A stretch of DNA of 9,807 bases from an uncultured beta proteobacterium (lineage in GTDB: Bacteria; Pseudomonadota; Gammaproteobacteria; Burkholderiales; Burkholderiaceae_C). The translations under genes and the position numbers were made by a program. The notes under the pieces were generated by a model that worked only from the letters and a program-made list of their open reading frames with translations, was not told the origin of the DNA and did no database searches. Below, one piece after another: positions 1 through 8,411 of the stretch (position 1 is its first letter; each line of letters begins with the position of its first letter). The stretch lies in assembly GCA_903834645.1 (NCBI GenBank), contig CAILKA010000418.1, forward strand, positions 1 to 9,807, written 5' to 3'.

Positions 1-1
1 C

Positions 2-724
<723 letters not shown>

Positions 725-747
725 ACGCCCGGCCCCTGAGCTCTCAC

Positions 748-782
748 AAGAAGCCTGCCACTTGGCAGGCTTCTTGCTTTTC
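748..782 (+). terminator. Rho-independent terminator of icd
   Basis: A perfect inverted repeat has arms at 748-759 and 764-775 (AAGAAGCCTGCC / GGCAGGCTTCTT). It gives a 12-bp stem with an ACTT tetraloop, or 13 bp if the loop closes to 2 nt. The stem is followed by GC and a four-T run at 778-781. It sits 24 nt after the icd stop and before the clpS promoter candidate, which fits termination of icd. The T run is short, but the stem is long and perfectly paired. Confidence 0.9.
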
Positions 783-829
783 GGGAGAGATCTCCAGGTG
801 TGAATGGTGTCTCAGGGCTGTTTTTCGCC

Positions 830-859
830 TCTACATGCGCACACGCAGACCGATAGAAT
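830..859 (+). promoter_or_regulatory. Candidate sigma-70 promoter of clpS
   Basis: A -10-like TAGAAT (854-859, 5 of 6 to consensus) lies 18 bp after a weaker -35-like TCTACA (830-835, 4 of 6). The predicted start of transcription, about 7 nt after the -10 box, falls at about 866, on top of the clpS ATG at 865. It lies between the icd terminator and clpS, where a promoter is expected. Prediction is by eye only; the -35 match is weak. Confidence 0.45.
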
Positions 860-864
860 GGGCC

Positions 865-1229
865 ATGGCCACCCGAATCCCCCGCCCCGGCACCGGCAGC
901 CCCCGCCGACCGAGTGCGCCGGGTGCCACGCCACGCGAGGAGGGCACCGTTGTCGTGGAGCGGCAGGCGTCGCGGGTCGAGCCTCCTCCTCGTTACCAGG
1001 TTGTCATGCTCAACGACGACTACACCCCGATGGAGTTCGTCATCCACGTACTCCAGAAGCATTTCCAGCATGATCTGGAGACGGCCACGATGATCATGCT
1101 GAAGGTCCATCACGAGGGTCGTGGTGTCTGCGGGGTCTACCCCAAGGACGTCGCGGCCACCAAAGTCGAACTGGTGCTGTCCGAGGCCCGCCGCGGCCAG
1201 CATCCGCTTCAATGCACCATGGAGGCTGC

Positions 1230-1233
<4 letters not shown>
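865..1233 (+). CDS. clpS: ATP-dependent Clp protease adaptor ClpS
   Basis: ClpS binds N-degron substrates (N-terminal Phe, Leu, Trp, Tyr) and delivers them to the ClpA N-domain for degradation by ClpAP in the cytosol. The product is 122 aa. A flexible Pro/Gly/Arg-rich N-terminal arm (about residues 1-40) precedes the compact core. The core shows LNDDYTPMEFV with the substrate-binding Asn50-Asp51-Asp52 and gatekeeper Met56 (E. coli N34, D35, D36, M40). It also shows MLKVHHEG with His82 (E. coli H66) and the C-terminal HPLQCTME. The arm is longer than in E. coli (106 aa in all) and resembles other betaproteobacterial ClpS. The ATG at 865 was chosen because MATRIP starts the usual betaproteobacterial N-terminus. 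The in-frame ATG at 835 lies upstream of the -10 box. No Shine-Dalgarno is visible before 865. The stop overlaps the clpA start as ATGA, so the pair is translationally coupled. Confidence 0.95.
1221..1225 (+). promoter_or_regulatory. Ribosome binding site deciding the clpA start
   Basis: GGAGG inside the end of clpS lies 4 nt before the ATG at 1230. It supports 1230 over the in-frame ATG at 1212, which would lie upstream of the site and add six residues (MHHGGC) not seen in ClpA relatives. The spacing is on the short side. Confidence 0.7.
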
Positions 1234-3551
<2,318 letters not shown>

Positions 3552-3572
3552 GGCCGGGGGGGCTGTTCGGCG

Positions 3573-4379
3573 TCAAGGGGCGGCTGGGCTGGCGGTCCCG
3601 CGAAGGGCGGCCTCAGGATCCTGGCGGTAGAAGTCGCGCAGCAGCTCGTACAGCTGCGGGTGCTCACCCAGCAGCAGCTCGGGCGAGACGAAGAAGGCCT
3701 CGCTTGCCACGGCGAAGAGCTCTTCGGGCGCCTGCGCGCCGTAGGGGTCGAGCGCAGTTTCGACGCCGGCGTCCACCGCCTGGGTGAAGCGCTCGAACTC
3801 GGCGGTGATCGTTTCCACCCAGCGCGCGCGTGGCAGGCCGGGCGGCAGCAGCGGCACGCCATCGGTCTGGCCATCGGCCATGTCCAGCACGTGGGCAAAC
3901 TCGTGGATCACGACGTTGTAGCCGCGGCTGGCCGAGGCACCGGCACCGCGCACATCGCGCCACGACAGCATCACCGGCCCGCCCTCGAGCGCCTCGCCCG
4001 ACACGACCTCCTCGTACTCATGCCACACGCCGCTCTCATCTTCGTGCTGGCGATGCGCACGGGCCTGGCCCGGGTGGACGACGATGCCGACGAAGCCGTC
4101 GTAGCGCTCCAGACCCAGTTCGAGCACCGGCAGGCAGGCTTGCGCGGCGATGGCCACCGCGATGTCGTCGGTGACGACCAGTCCATGCGCGCCGGTGTAT
4201 TCCTTGCGGTCCAGGAAGAGGCTGGTCATGCGGCGCAGGCGTGCTTCGCGCTCGCCCTCGCGCGGCAAGAAGGCGAAGCGCTTGAGGGTGCGGCGCCACA
4301 GCACATCGGGGATGACCCGTCGCGCAAGCGCAGTGCGCTCGCGCCAGCTTTGCCACGCCGAGCGCCAGGCGTGGATCAT
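3573..4379 (-). CDS. mtfA: MtfA-type zinc metallopeptidase (M90 family, DgsA/Mlc anti-repressor homologue)
   Basis: The product is 268 aa (E. coli MtfA 265). In enterobacteria MtfA is a zinc peptidase that binds and titrates the glucose-PTS repressor Mlc. The family zinc motif is complete: HEFAH with His159, Glu160 and His163, followed by Tyr213 and Glu220 in DPYGAQAPEELFAV. These match the published H149-E150-xx-H153 + Y205 + E212 signature, and the Tyr-to-Glu spacing of seven is the same. CLPVLELGLERYDGF (about 82-96) is another family hallmark. There is no signal peptide or membrane segment, so it is cytosolic. The ATG at 4379 overlaps the lpxH stop as ATGA with no visible Shine-Dalgarno, so translation likely depends on coupling. 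It is the last gene of the minus-strand unit. The peptidase call is firm; a link to Mlc or glucose uptake in this organism is only inferred from the name and may not hold. Confidence 0.93.
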   Translation of the reverse strand: MIHAWRSAWQSWRERTALARRVIPDVLWRRTLKRFAFLPREGEREARLRRMTSLFLDRKEYTGAHGLVVTDDIAVAIAAQACLPVLELGLERYDGFVGIVVHPGQARAHRQHEDESGVWHEYEEVVSGEALEGGPVMLSWRDVRGAGASASRGYNVVIHEFAHVLDMADGQTDGVPLLPPGLPRARWVETITAEFERFTQAVDAGVETALDPYGAQAPEELFAVASEAFFVSPELLLGEHPQLYELLRDFYRQDPEAALRGTASPAAP

Positions 4380-5173
4380 GGTGAAACCACGGGGTGACGG
4401 GCCAGACCGGCTGCGCTCCAGCGCAGCACGTCGCCACGAGGCACCTGGCCCTCGAAGTCCCAGTCAGAGAGCACCCACCGCTCCAGACCCGTACCGAGAT
4501 CGTGGCGCGCTGGCCGGTGGGTATGGCCGTGCACGAGGGTGCGTGCGCCGGCTTGCCGGAGCGCGACTTCAACGGCGCCGTGGTCGACATCGGCCCACAG
4601 CGCCGGGTCTGGCAGGCTGCGCTTGCGCGCCTGGCTGGCCTGGCGGATGCCCGCCGCGACAGCGGCCCGCTCGGACAGCGGGCGACTCAGAAAATCCTGC
4701 TGCCAGGCCGGCCCCCGCACCTCGCGGCGGAAGGCCTGATAAGCGGCGTCCTCGAGGCACCAGGCATCGCCGTGGGCCAGCAGCAGCCGGGCGCCAAAGC
4801 CCTCGAGCACGACGGGATCCGGCAACTGCTCCATCGGCACCTCCCGGTGCGCTTGCGCGCCGAGGAGGAAGTCGCGGTTGCCGGCCATGAAGGCCAGGCG
4901 TCGCGTGCGTGCCGACTCACGCAGCACTTCCAGGCAGGCAGACTCGAAGCGGCCGGCGCCGGCGTCGTCCCCGATCCACAGCTCGAAGAGGTCGCCCAGC
5001 ATAAAGACGGCATCGGCAGGCGTGCTCAGCATGTGCGCACGCCAGGCTTCGAACGTGAGAGGGGCATCGGGCCGCAGGTGGACGTCGGAGAGGAAGTCCA
5101 CCGCACGGCAGTGCGGCCCCACCAGGATCACCGGCGCGGCGGCGTCAGGCGCCGCCGGCGGCGGTGCGTTCAC
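4376..5173 (-). CDS. lpxH: UDP-2,3-diacylglucosamine diphosphatase LpxH
   Basis: Hydrolyses UDP-2,3-diacylglucosamine to lipid X and UMP, the fourth step of lipid A synthesis, at the cytoplasmic face of the inner membrane. It is a Mn-dependent calcineurin-like phosphoesterase of 265 aa (E. coli 240). All metal-site motifs are present: FLSDVHL (Asp30, His32), GDLFELWIGDD (Asp61), GNRDFLLG (Asn99, Arg100), AHGD (His134) and HGHTHRP (His217, His219). DAAYQAFRREVR is also characteristic of LpxH rather than of other phosphoesterases. The start is GTG at 5173, overlapping the ppiB stop as GTGA. It gives an Ala/Pro-rich extension of about 22 residues before the catalytic core. In-frame GTG codons at residues 15, 18 and 25 are possible later starts. 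The GTGA overlap favours the first, but no Shine-Dalgarno decides it. The stop overlaps the mtfA start. Confidence 0.95.
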   Translation of the reverse strand: MNAPPPAAPDAAAPVILVGPHCRAVDFLSDVHLRPDAPLTFEAWRAHMLSTPADAVFMLGDLFELWIGDDAGAGRFESACLEVLRESARTRRLAFMAGNRDFLLGAQAHREVPMEQLPDPVVLEGFGARLLLAHGDAWCLEDAAYQAFRREVRGPAWQQDFLSRPLSERAAVAAGIRQASQARKRSLPDPALWADVDHGAVEVALRQAGARTLVHGHTHRPARHDLGTGLERWVLSDWDFEGQVPRGDVLRWSAAGLARHPVVSP

Positions 5174-5673
5174 TCGACGACGACCGCGCGCTCGATCGTC
5201 ACCGGTTCGAGCGGCACGTCGTCGTGAAAGCCCTTGCGCCCGGTGCGCACGGCCTCGATGCGGTCCACCACGTCAGAGCCTGAGACGACGCGGCCGAACA
5301 CCGCATAGCCCCAGCCCTGCGCGTTCTCGGCGCGAAAGTCGAGGAAGCCGTTGTCGACCGTGTTGATGAAGAACTGCGCGGTGGCCGAGTGCGGATCGGA
5401 CGTGCGTGCCATGGCCAGCGTGTGGCGCGTGTTGCGCAGCCCGTTGGCAGCCTCGTTGCGGATGGGCTCGCGCGTGGACTTCTGACGCATGTCGGTGTCC
5501 ATCCCGCCGCCCTGGACCATGAAGCCCTTGATCACGCGGTGGAAGACTGTGCCGTCGTAGTGGCCTGCGCGCGCATAGGCGAGAAAGTTCTCGGCGGACA
5601 GCGGGGCCTTGTCGGCGTCGAGTTCGACGCGGATGACGCCAGAGGAGGTGTGGAGGTCTACTTGGGGGTTCAT
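5170..5673 (-). CDS. ppiB: Cytosolic peptidyl-prolyl cis-trans isomerase (cyclophilin B type)
   Basis: Catalyses cis-trans isomerisation of Xaa-Pro bonds during protein folding. It has 167 aa (E. coli PpiB 164) and no signal peptide, so it is cytosolic. A single cyclophilin domain fills the protein: FHRVIKGFMVQGGG with catalytic Arg46, Phe51 and Gln54; NEAANGLRNTRHTLAMART; SATAQFFIN (96-104); and GWGYAVFGRVV (120-130). It is clearly closer to E. coli PpiB than to eukaryotic cyclophilins. The ATG at 5673 gives MNPQVDLHTSSG, matching the usual N-terminus. Its leader holds GAGAA-like purines from a 13-bp tandem repeat but no strong Shine-Dalgarno. The frame stays open far upstream through ppiA and beyond, which is a GC-bias shadow, not protein. 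The stop overlaps the lpxH GTG. It is a tandem paralogue of the exported cyclophilin upstream. Confidence 0.95.
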   Translation of the reverse strand: MNPQVDLHTSSGVIRVELDADKAPLSAENFLAYARAGHYDGTVFHRVIKGFMVQGGGMDTDMRQKSTREPIRNEAANGLRNTRHTLAMARTSDPHSATAQFFINTVDNGFLDFRAENAQGWGYAVFGRVVSGSDVVDRIEAVRTGRKGFHDDVPLEPVTIERAVVVE

Positions 5674-5681
5674 GGGCAGGT

Positions 5682-5707
5682 TCTCAGTTCTCGATCTCAG
5701 TTCTCGA
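5682..5707. repeat. 13-bp perfect tandem direct repeat across the ppiA stop codon
   Basis: TCTCAGTTCTCGA occurs twice head to tail, at 5682-5694 and 5695-5707, with no mismatch. On the coding (minus) strand it covers the last three codons of ppiA, its TGA stop and most of the 23-nt spacer to ppiB, including the purine-rich GAGAA nearest the ppiB start. It looks like a recent slippage duplication that lengthened the intergenic spacer. Confidence 0.9.
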
Positions 5708-6257
5708 CGGTGGCCTTGCGGATCGTGATGGGCATCGTGGGGACGTTCTGGTGCGGCCCCCGGGATGCAGTGGGCACGGCGCGGATGCGGTCCACGACAT
5801 CCATGCCCTCGACCACCCGGCCAAAGACCGCATAGCCCTGGCCGTCGCGCGCATTGGCGGCGTCCAGGAAGGCATTGTCGACCACGTTGATGAAGAACTG
5901 TGCCGTGGCCGAGTCGGGTACGGCGGTGCGTGCCATCGCGACGGTTCCTCGCACATTGTTCAGGCCGTTGCGCGCTTCCAGCGGGATGGGGCCGCGCGTG
6001 GGCTTCTGGTTGAGCTGCGCATCGAAGCCGCCGCCCTGGATCATGAAGCTCTCGATCACGCGGTGGAAGATCGTGCCGTCGTAGTGGCTGGCCCGTACGT
6101 ACTGCAGGAAGTTCTCCACCGAGCGGGGAGCCTTGTCGGCCTGCAGGGCAATCACGATGTCGCCGGCGGAAGTCTGCAATCGCACCTTCTGCGCCCAGGC
6201 GGGCAGTGCGGCAAGCAGCATCGACAGCAGCAGGGCGGCGCGGGTGGGCAATCGCAT
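5697..6257 (-). CDS. ppiA: Exported (periplasmic) peptidyl-prolyl cis-trans isomerase, cyclophilin family
   Basis: Proline isomerase assisting folding of exported proteins. The product is 186 aa. A classical Sec signal peptide is visible: Arg at positions 2 and 6, a hydrophobic run of Leu, Ala and Met, then PAWA with predicted cleavage after Ala22, leaving about 164 residues. The cyclophilin domain shows FHRVIESFMIQGGG (Arg66, Phe71, Gln74), ARNGLNNVRGTVAMART, SATAQFFIN (116-124) and GYAVFGRVV. By hand alignment it is roughly 60% identical to the ppiB product next to it. The ATG at 6257 was chosen because it puts the signal peptide at the N-terminus and has GGAG (6270-6267) 9 nt upstream. An in-frame ATG at 6311 overlaps the TPR stop as ATGA but would place 18 extra residues before the signal sequence. 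The symbol reflects location (signal peptide) rather than proven orthology to E. coli PpiA. Confidence 0.9.
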   Translation of the reverse strand: MRLPTRAALLLSMLLAALPAWAQKVRLQTSAGDIVIALQADKAPRSVENFLQYVRASHYDGTIFHRVIESFMIQGGGFDAQLNQKPTRGPIPLEARNGLNNVRGTVAMARTAVPDSATAQFFINVVDNAFLDAANARDGQGYAVFGRVVEGMDVVDRIRAVPTASRGPHQNVPTMPITIRKATVEN

Positions 6258-6266
6258 GGCCAGAAG

Positions 6267-6270
6267 CTCC
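6267..6270 (-). promoter_or_regulatory. Ribosome binding site supporting the inner ppiA start
   Basis: GGAG on the minus strand lies 9 nt before the ATG at 6257. It favours the start that gives a canonical signal peptide over the overlapping ATG at 6311, which has no comparable site. Confidence 0.5.
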
Positions 6271-6307
6271 AGGCAGGATCCGGAAGTGTGAAGGTTGGAA
6301 GTGTCGC

Positions 6308-6919
6308 TCATCGGCCGGGAGCACTGATCTCGCGCGCCAGCCGCAGCTTGCGGGCGAGATCGGCGTCTGGCTCGCGGCGCCCCGCAGCGGGCCCCAGGCC
6401 TTCCCACAGGCGCACGGCCAGGCGCACGTAGAGGTCGCCCAGGTTCTCGCGGGCCTCGCGGTGGGTGGGATCGGCGCGCAGCGCGGCTTCGAGGGCGACG
6501 CGGGCCTCGTCCAACTGGCCCTGCGCGGCGCGCAGCACGGCCAGGTTGTTGTAGGGCTCGGCCAGCTCCGGGAATTCCTGCGTGAGGGTGGTGTAGGCCA
6601 CCACCGCCTCCTGGACGCGGCCCAGCTCGGCCAGCACCACGCCGCGCGCAAAGCGCCACCTCGGCTCGCGTGCCTGCTCAGGCGTCACGCTCTCAAGCCG
6701 CGCCAGCGCGGCGGCGGGATCGCCCGCACGGATCAGCCTCTGCACCTCGAGGTAGGGATCGGCCGCACGGCTGTCAGGTGCTGCACGCACGGCCGGGGCA
6801 GAAGAGCCGGCGGTCGCCGCGCGTGCAGGTCCGCCTGCGACTGCACACGACAGGGCAAGACAGGCCCAGGCCAGGATCTCGAGACCGGCCCGGCGAGGGA
6901 TGGCAAATGCGTCGATCAC
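6308..6919 (-). CDS. Exported tetratricopeptide-repeat protein of unknown role
   Basis: No specific function is recognised. The product is 203 aa. The first 34 residues look like a Sec signal peptide: Arg9-Arg10, then a hydrophobic stretch from about Ile15 to Ala28 ending in PARA-ATA, cleavage perhaps after Ala34. LALSC at 21-25 is not a good lipobox, so a lipoprotein is unlikely. An Ala-rich linker follows. About three TPR units are then seen: 53-86 (degenerate), 86-119 (PRWRFARGVVLAELGRVQEA) and 120-153 (NNLAVLRAAQGQLDEARVAL, with the terminal DPTH). A partial fourth unit follows (RENLGDLYVRLA). TPR folds mediate protein-protein contacts. The start is GTG at 6919, without a Shine-Dalgarno. 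It is the first gene of the minus-strand unit, and its stop overlaps a possible upstream ppiA start. Periplasmic co-location with PpiA suggests a part in envelope protein folding or assembly, but this is inference. Confidence 0.85.
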   Translation of the reverse strand: MIDAFAIPRRAGLEILAWACLALSCAVAGGPARAATAGSSAPAVRAAPDSRAADPYLEVQRLIRAGDPAAALARLESVTPEQAREPRWRFARGVVLAELGRVQEAVVAYTTLTQEFPELAEPYNNLAVLRAAQGQLDEARVALEAALRADPTHREARENLGDLYVRLAVRLWEGLGPAAGRREPDADLARKLRLAREISAPGR

Positions 6920-6946
6920 CAGGCGCGCCGCTATACTGGATCGACG
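6910..6946. repeat. 8-bp inverted repeat in the divergent TPR/cysS control region
   Basis: CGTCGATC (6910-6917) and its exact reverse complement GATCGACG (6939-6946) are separated by 21 bp, arm centres 29 bp apart. The left arm overlaps the TPR GTG start and the right arm lies around the predicted transcription starts. The spacer holds the plus-strand -10-like box and an 8-bp palindrome GGCGCGCC (6922-6929). It could be an operator or chance; no regulator is suggested by the sequence. Confidence 0.5.
6932..6937 (+). promoter_or_regulatory. Candidate -10 box for cysS
   Basis: TATACT matches the sigma-70 -10 consensus at 5 of 6. It would start transcription near 6944, giving a cysS leader of about 85 nt. 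No convincing -35 hexamer is seen 16-18 bp upstream (around 6909-6915). Called by eye. Confidence 0.4.
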
Positions 6947-6952
6947 ATTCTA
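6947..6952 (-). promoter_or_regulatory. Candidate -10 box for the TPR-ppiA-ppiB-lpxH-mtfA unit
   Basis: On the minus strand TAGAAT (5 of 6) would start transcription near 6940, about 21 nt before the GTG at 6919. It sits in the 10-mer CCGATAGAAT, identical to the one in front of clpS. The -35 region (about 6970-6975, CTGCCG) is weak. Confidence 0.4.
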
Positions 6953-7028
6953 TCGGCCGGCAGGGGCCGCGGCAGTGCCCCCGAGCACCCCTTGCGCGTT
7001 GGCGAGCCCCTCCTGTCACTCCCCGCAC

Positions 7029-8405
7029 ATGAGCCTGAACGTCTACAACACGCTGTCGCGCAGCGTCGAGCCCTTCCATCCCCTCGAAGCGGGGCACGTG
7101 CGCATGTACGTGTGCGGCATGACGATCTACGACCTGTGCCACGTCGGCCACGCGCGAATGATGATGGCCTTCGACATCGTCTACCGCTGGCTGCGGGCGA
7201 GCGGCTACCGCGTCACCTACGTGCGCACCATCACCGACATCGACGACAAGATCATCCGCCGTGCGCTCGAGCGTGGCGTGTCGATCCGCGCCCTCACCGA
7301 CGAGATGATCGCGGCCATGCGCGAAGACATCTCCCGCCTGGGCATCGAGGTGCCCACGCATGAGCCGCGCGCCACCGAGTACGTGCCGCAGATGCTCGAT
7401 CTGATCGCTCGCCTCGAGCAGCGCGGCCTGGCCTACCGGGCGTCCAACGGGGACGTGAACTACGCGGTGCGGCGCTTTGCCGGCTACGGCAAGCTCTCGG
7501 GCAAGAGCCTGGATGAGCTGCGCGCGGGTGAACGCGTGGCCGTGGCCGACGCGAAGGAGGATCCGCTGGACTTCGTGCTCTGGAAGGGCGCCAAGCCCGA
7601 CGAGCCCGAGGACGCCAAGTACCCCGGGCCCTTCGGCGTGGGTCGGCCAGGCTGGCACATCGAGTGCTCGGCGATGAGTTGCGCGCTGCTGGGCGAGCCC
7701 TTCGACATCCATGGCGGCGGGATGGACCTCCAGTTCCCCCACCACGAGAACGAGATCGCGCAGAGCGAGGGCGCAAGCGGACGGCCCTTCGTGCGCTACT
7801 GGCTGCACAACGGGTTCCTGAACGTCGACGACGAGAAGATGTCGAAGTCGCTCGGAAACTTCTTCACCATCCGCGACGTGCTCGGGCGCTACGACGGCGA
7901 GACAGTGCGCTTCTTCATGCTGCGCACCCACTACCGCAGCCCCTTCAACTTCAGCGATGCCAACCTCGACGACGCACGAAGTGCGCTTCGGCGGCTGTAC
8001 GGTGCGCTGGAGACGGTGCCCGCGCAGGCCATGGCTGTGATCGACTGGACGCACGCCGCGGCGGCGCGCTTTCGCGCCGCGATGGACGACGACTTCAACA
8101 CCCCCGGCGCGGTGGCCGTGCTGTTCGAGCTGGCAGCCGAGGTGCACCGCAGCCGCTCCCCGGAGGCCGCGGCCTGGCTGCGTACGCTTGCCGGGGTGCT
8201 GGGGCTGCTGCAGCAGGAGGCCCGGGCCTTTCTGCAGGCCGGCACGGGTCTGTCGGAGCAGCAGGTGGCCGAGCGCATCGCCGCCCGGGTTCAGGCCAAG
8301 CAGGCGCGCGACTACGCGCTGGCCGACAGCATCCGTGCCGAACTGGCGGCGCAGGGCATCGAGCTCAAGGACGGGCCACAAGGCACTACCTGGGTGCGGG
8401 CCTGA
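7029..8405 (+). CDS. cysS: Cysteinyl-tRNA synthetase
   Basis: Charges tRNA-Cys with cysteine in the cytosol; class I synthetase of 458 aa (E. coli 461). The HIGH-type motif is HVGH (38-41) within LCHVGHAR. The KMSKS motif is exact (270-274) in DDEKMSKSLGNFF. Zinc ligands are all present: Cys29 in YVCGMT, Cys213 in WHIECSAM, and His238 and Glu242 in FPHHENEIAQSE (E. coli C28, C209, H234, E238). The C-terminal anticodon-binding region ends KDGPQGTTW. The ATG at 7029 was chosen because MSLNVYNTLSRSVEPF matches betaproteobacterial CysS. The open frame upstream to 6900 adds residues with no family match and overlaps the promoter candidates. No Shine-Dalgarno is visible: the 25 nt before the ATG are C-rich. 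It is first in a plus-strand unit with the glycosylase gene and possibly accA. Confidence 0.98.
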   Translation: MSLNVYNTLSRSVEPFHPLEAGHVRMYVCGMTIYDLCHVGHARMMMAFDIVYRWLRASGYRVTYVRTITDIDDKIIRRALERGVSIRALTDEMIAAMREDISRLGIEVPTHEPRATEYVPQMLDLIARLEQRGLAYRASNGDVNYAVRRFAGYGKLSGKSLDELRAGERVAVADAKEDPLDFVLWKGAKPDEPEDAKYPGPFGVGRPGWHIECSAMSCALLGEPFDIHGGGMDLQFPHHENEIAQSEGASGRPFVRYWLHNGFLNVDDEKMSKSLGNFFTIRDVLGRYDGETVRFFMLRTHYRSPFNFSDANLDDARSALRRLYGALETVPAQAMAVIDWTHAAAARFRAAMDDDFNTPGAVAVLFELAAEVHRSRSPEAAAWLRTLAGVLGLLQQEARAFLQAGTGLSEQQVAERIAARVQAKQARDYALADSIRAELAAQGIELKDGPQGTTWVRA

Positions 8406-8411
8406 GTGCCG

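Noticed and set aside
835..864. Earlier in-frame ATG for clpS
   Set aside because: It adds MRTRRPIEWA, which does not match ClpS N-termini as I recall them, and it lies upstream of the predicted transcription start.
3660..4397. A 245-codon plus-strand frame opposite mtfA, with others opposite lpxH (for example 4394-5227)
   Set aside because: They are antisense to genes with intact catalytic motifs, and no domain or ribosome binding site supports them.
5674..6651. In-frame open extension of ppiB by about 325 codons upstream
   Set aside because: It reads ppiA and the TPR gene out of frame; the Arg/Pro/Ala-rich sequence has no family resemblance, whereas the ppiB ATG at 5673 gives a complete normal protein.
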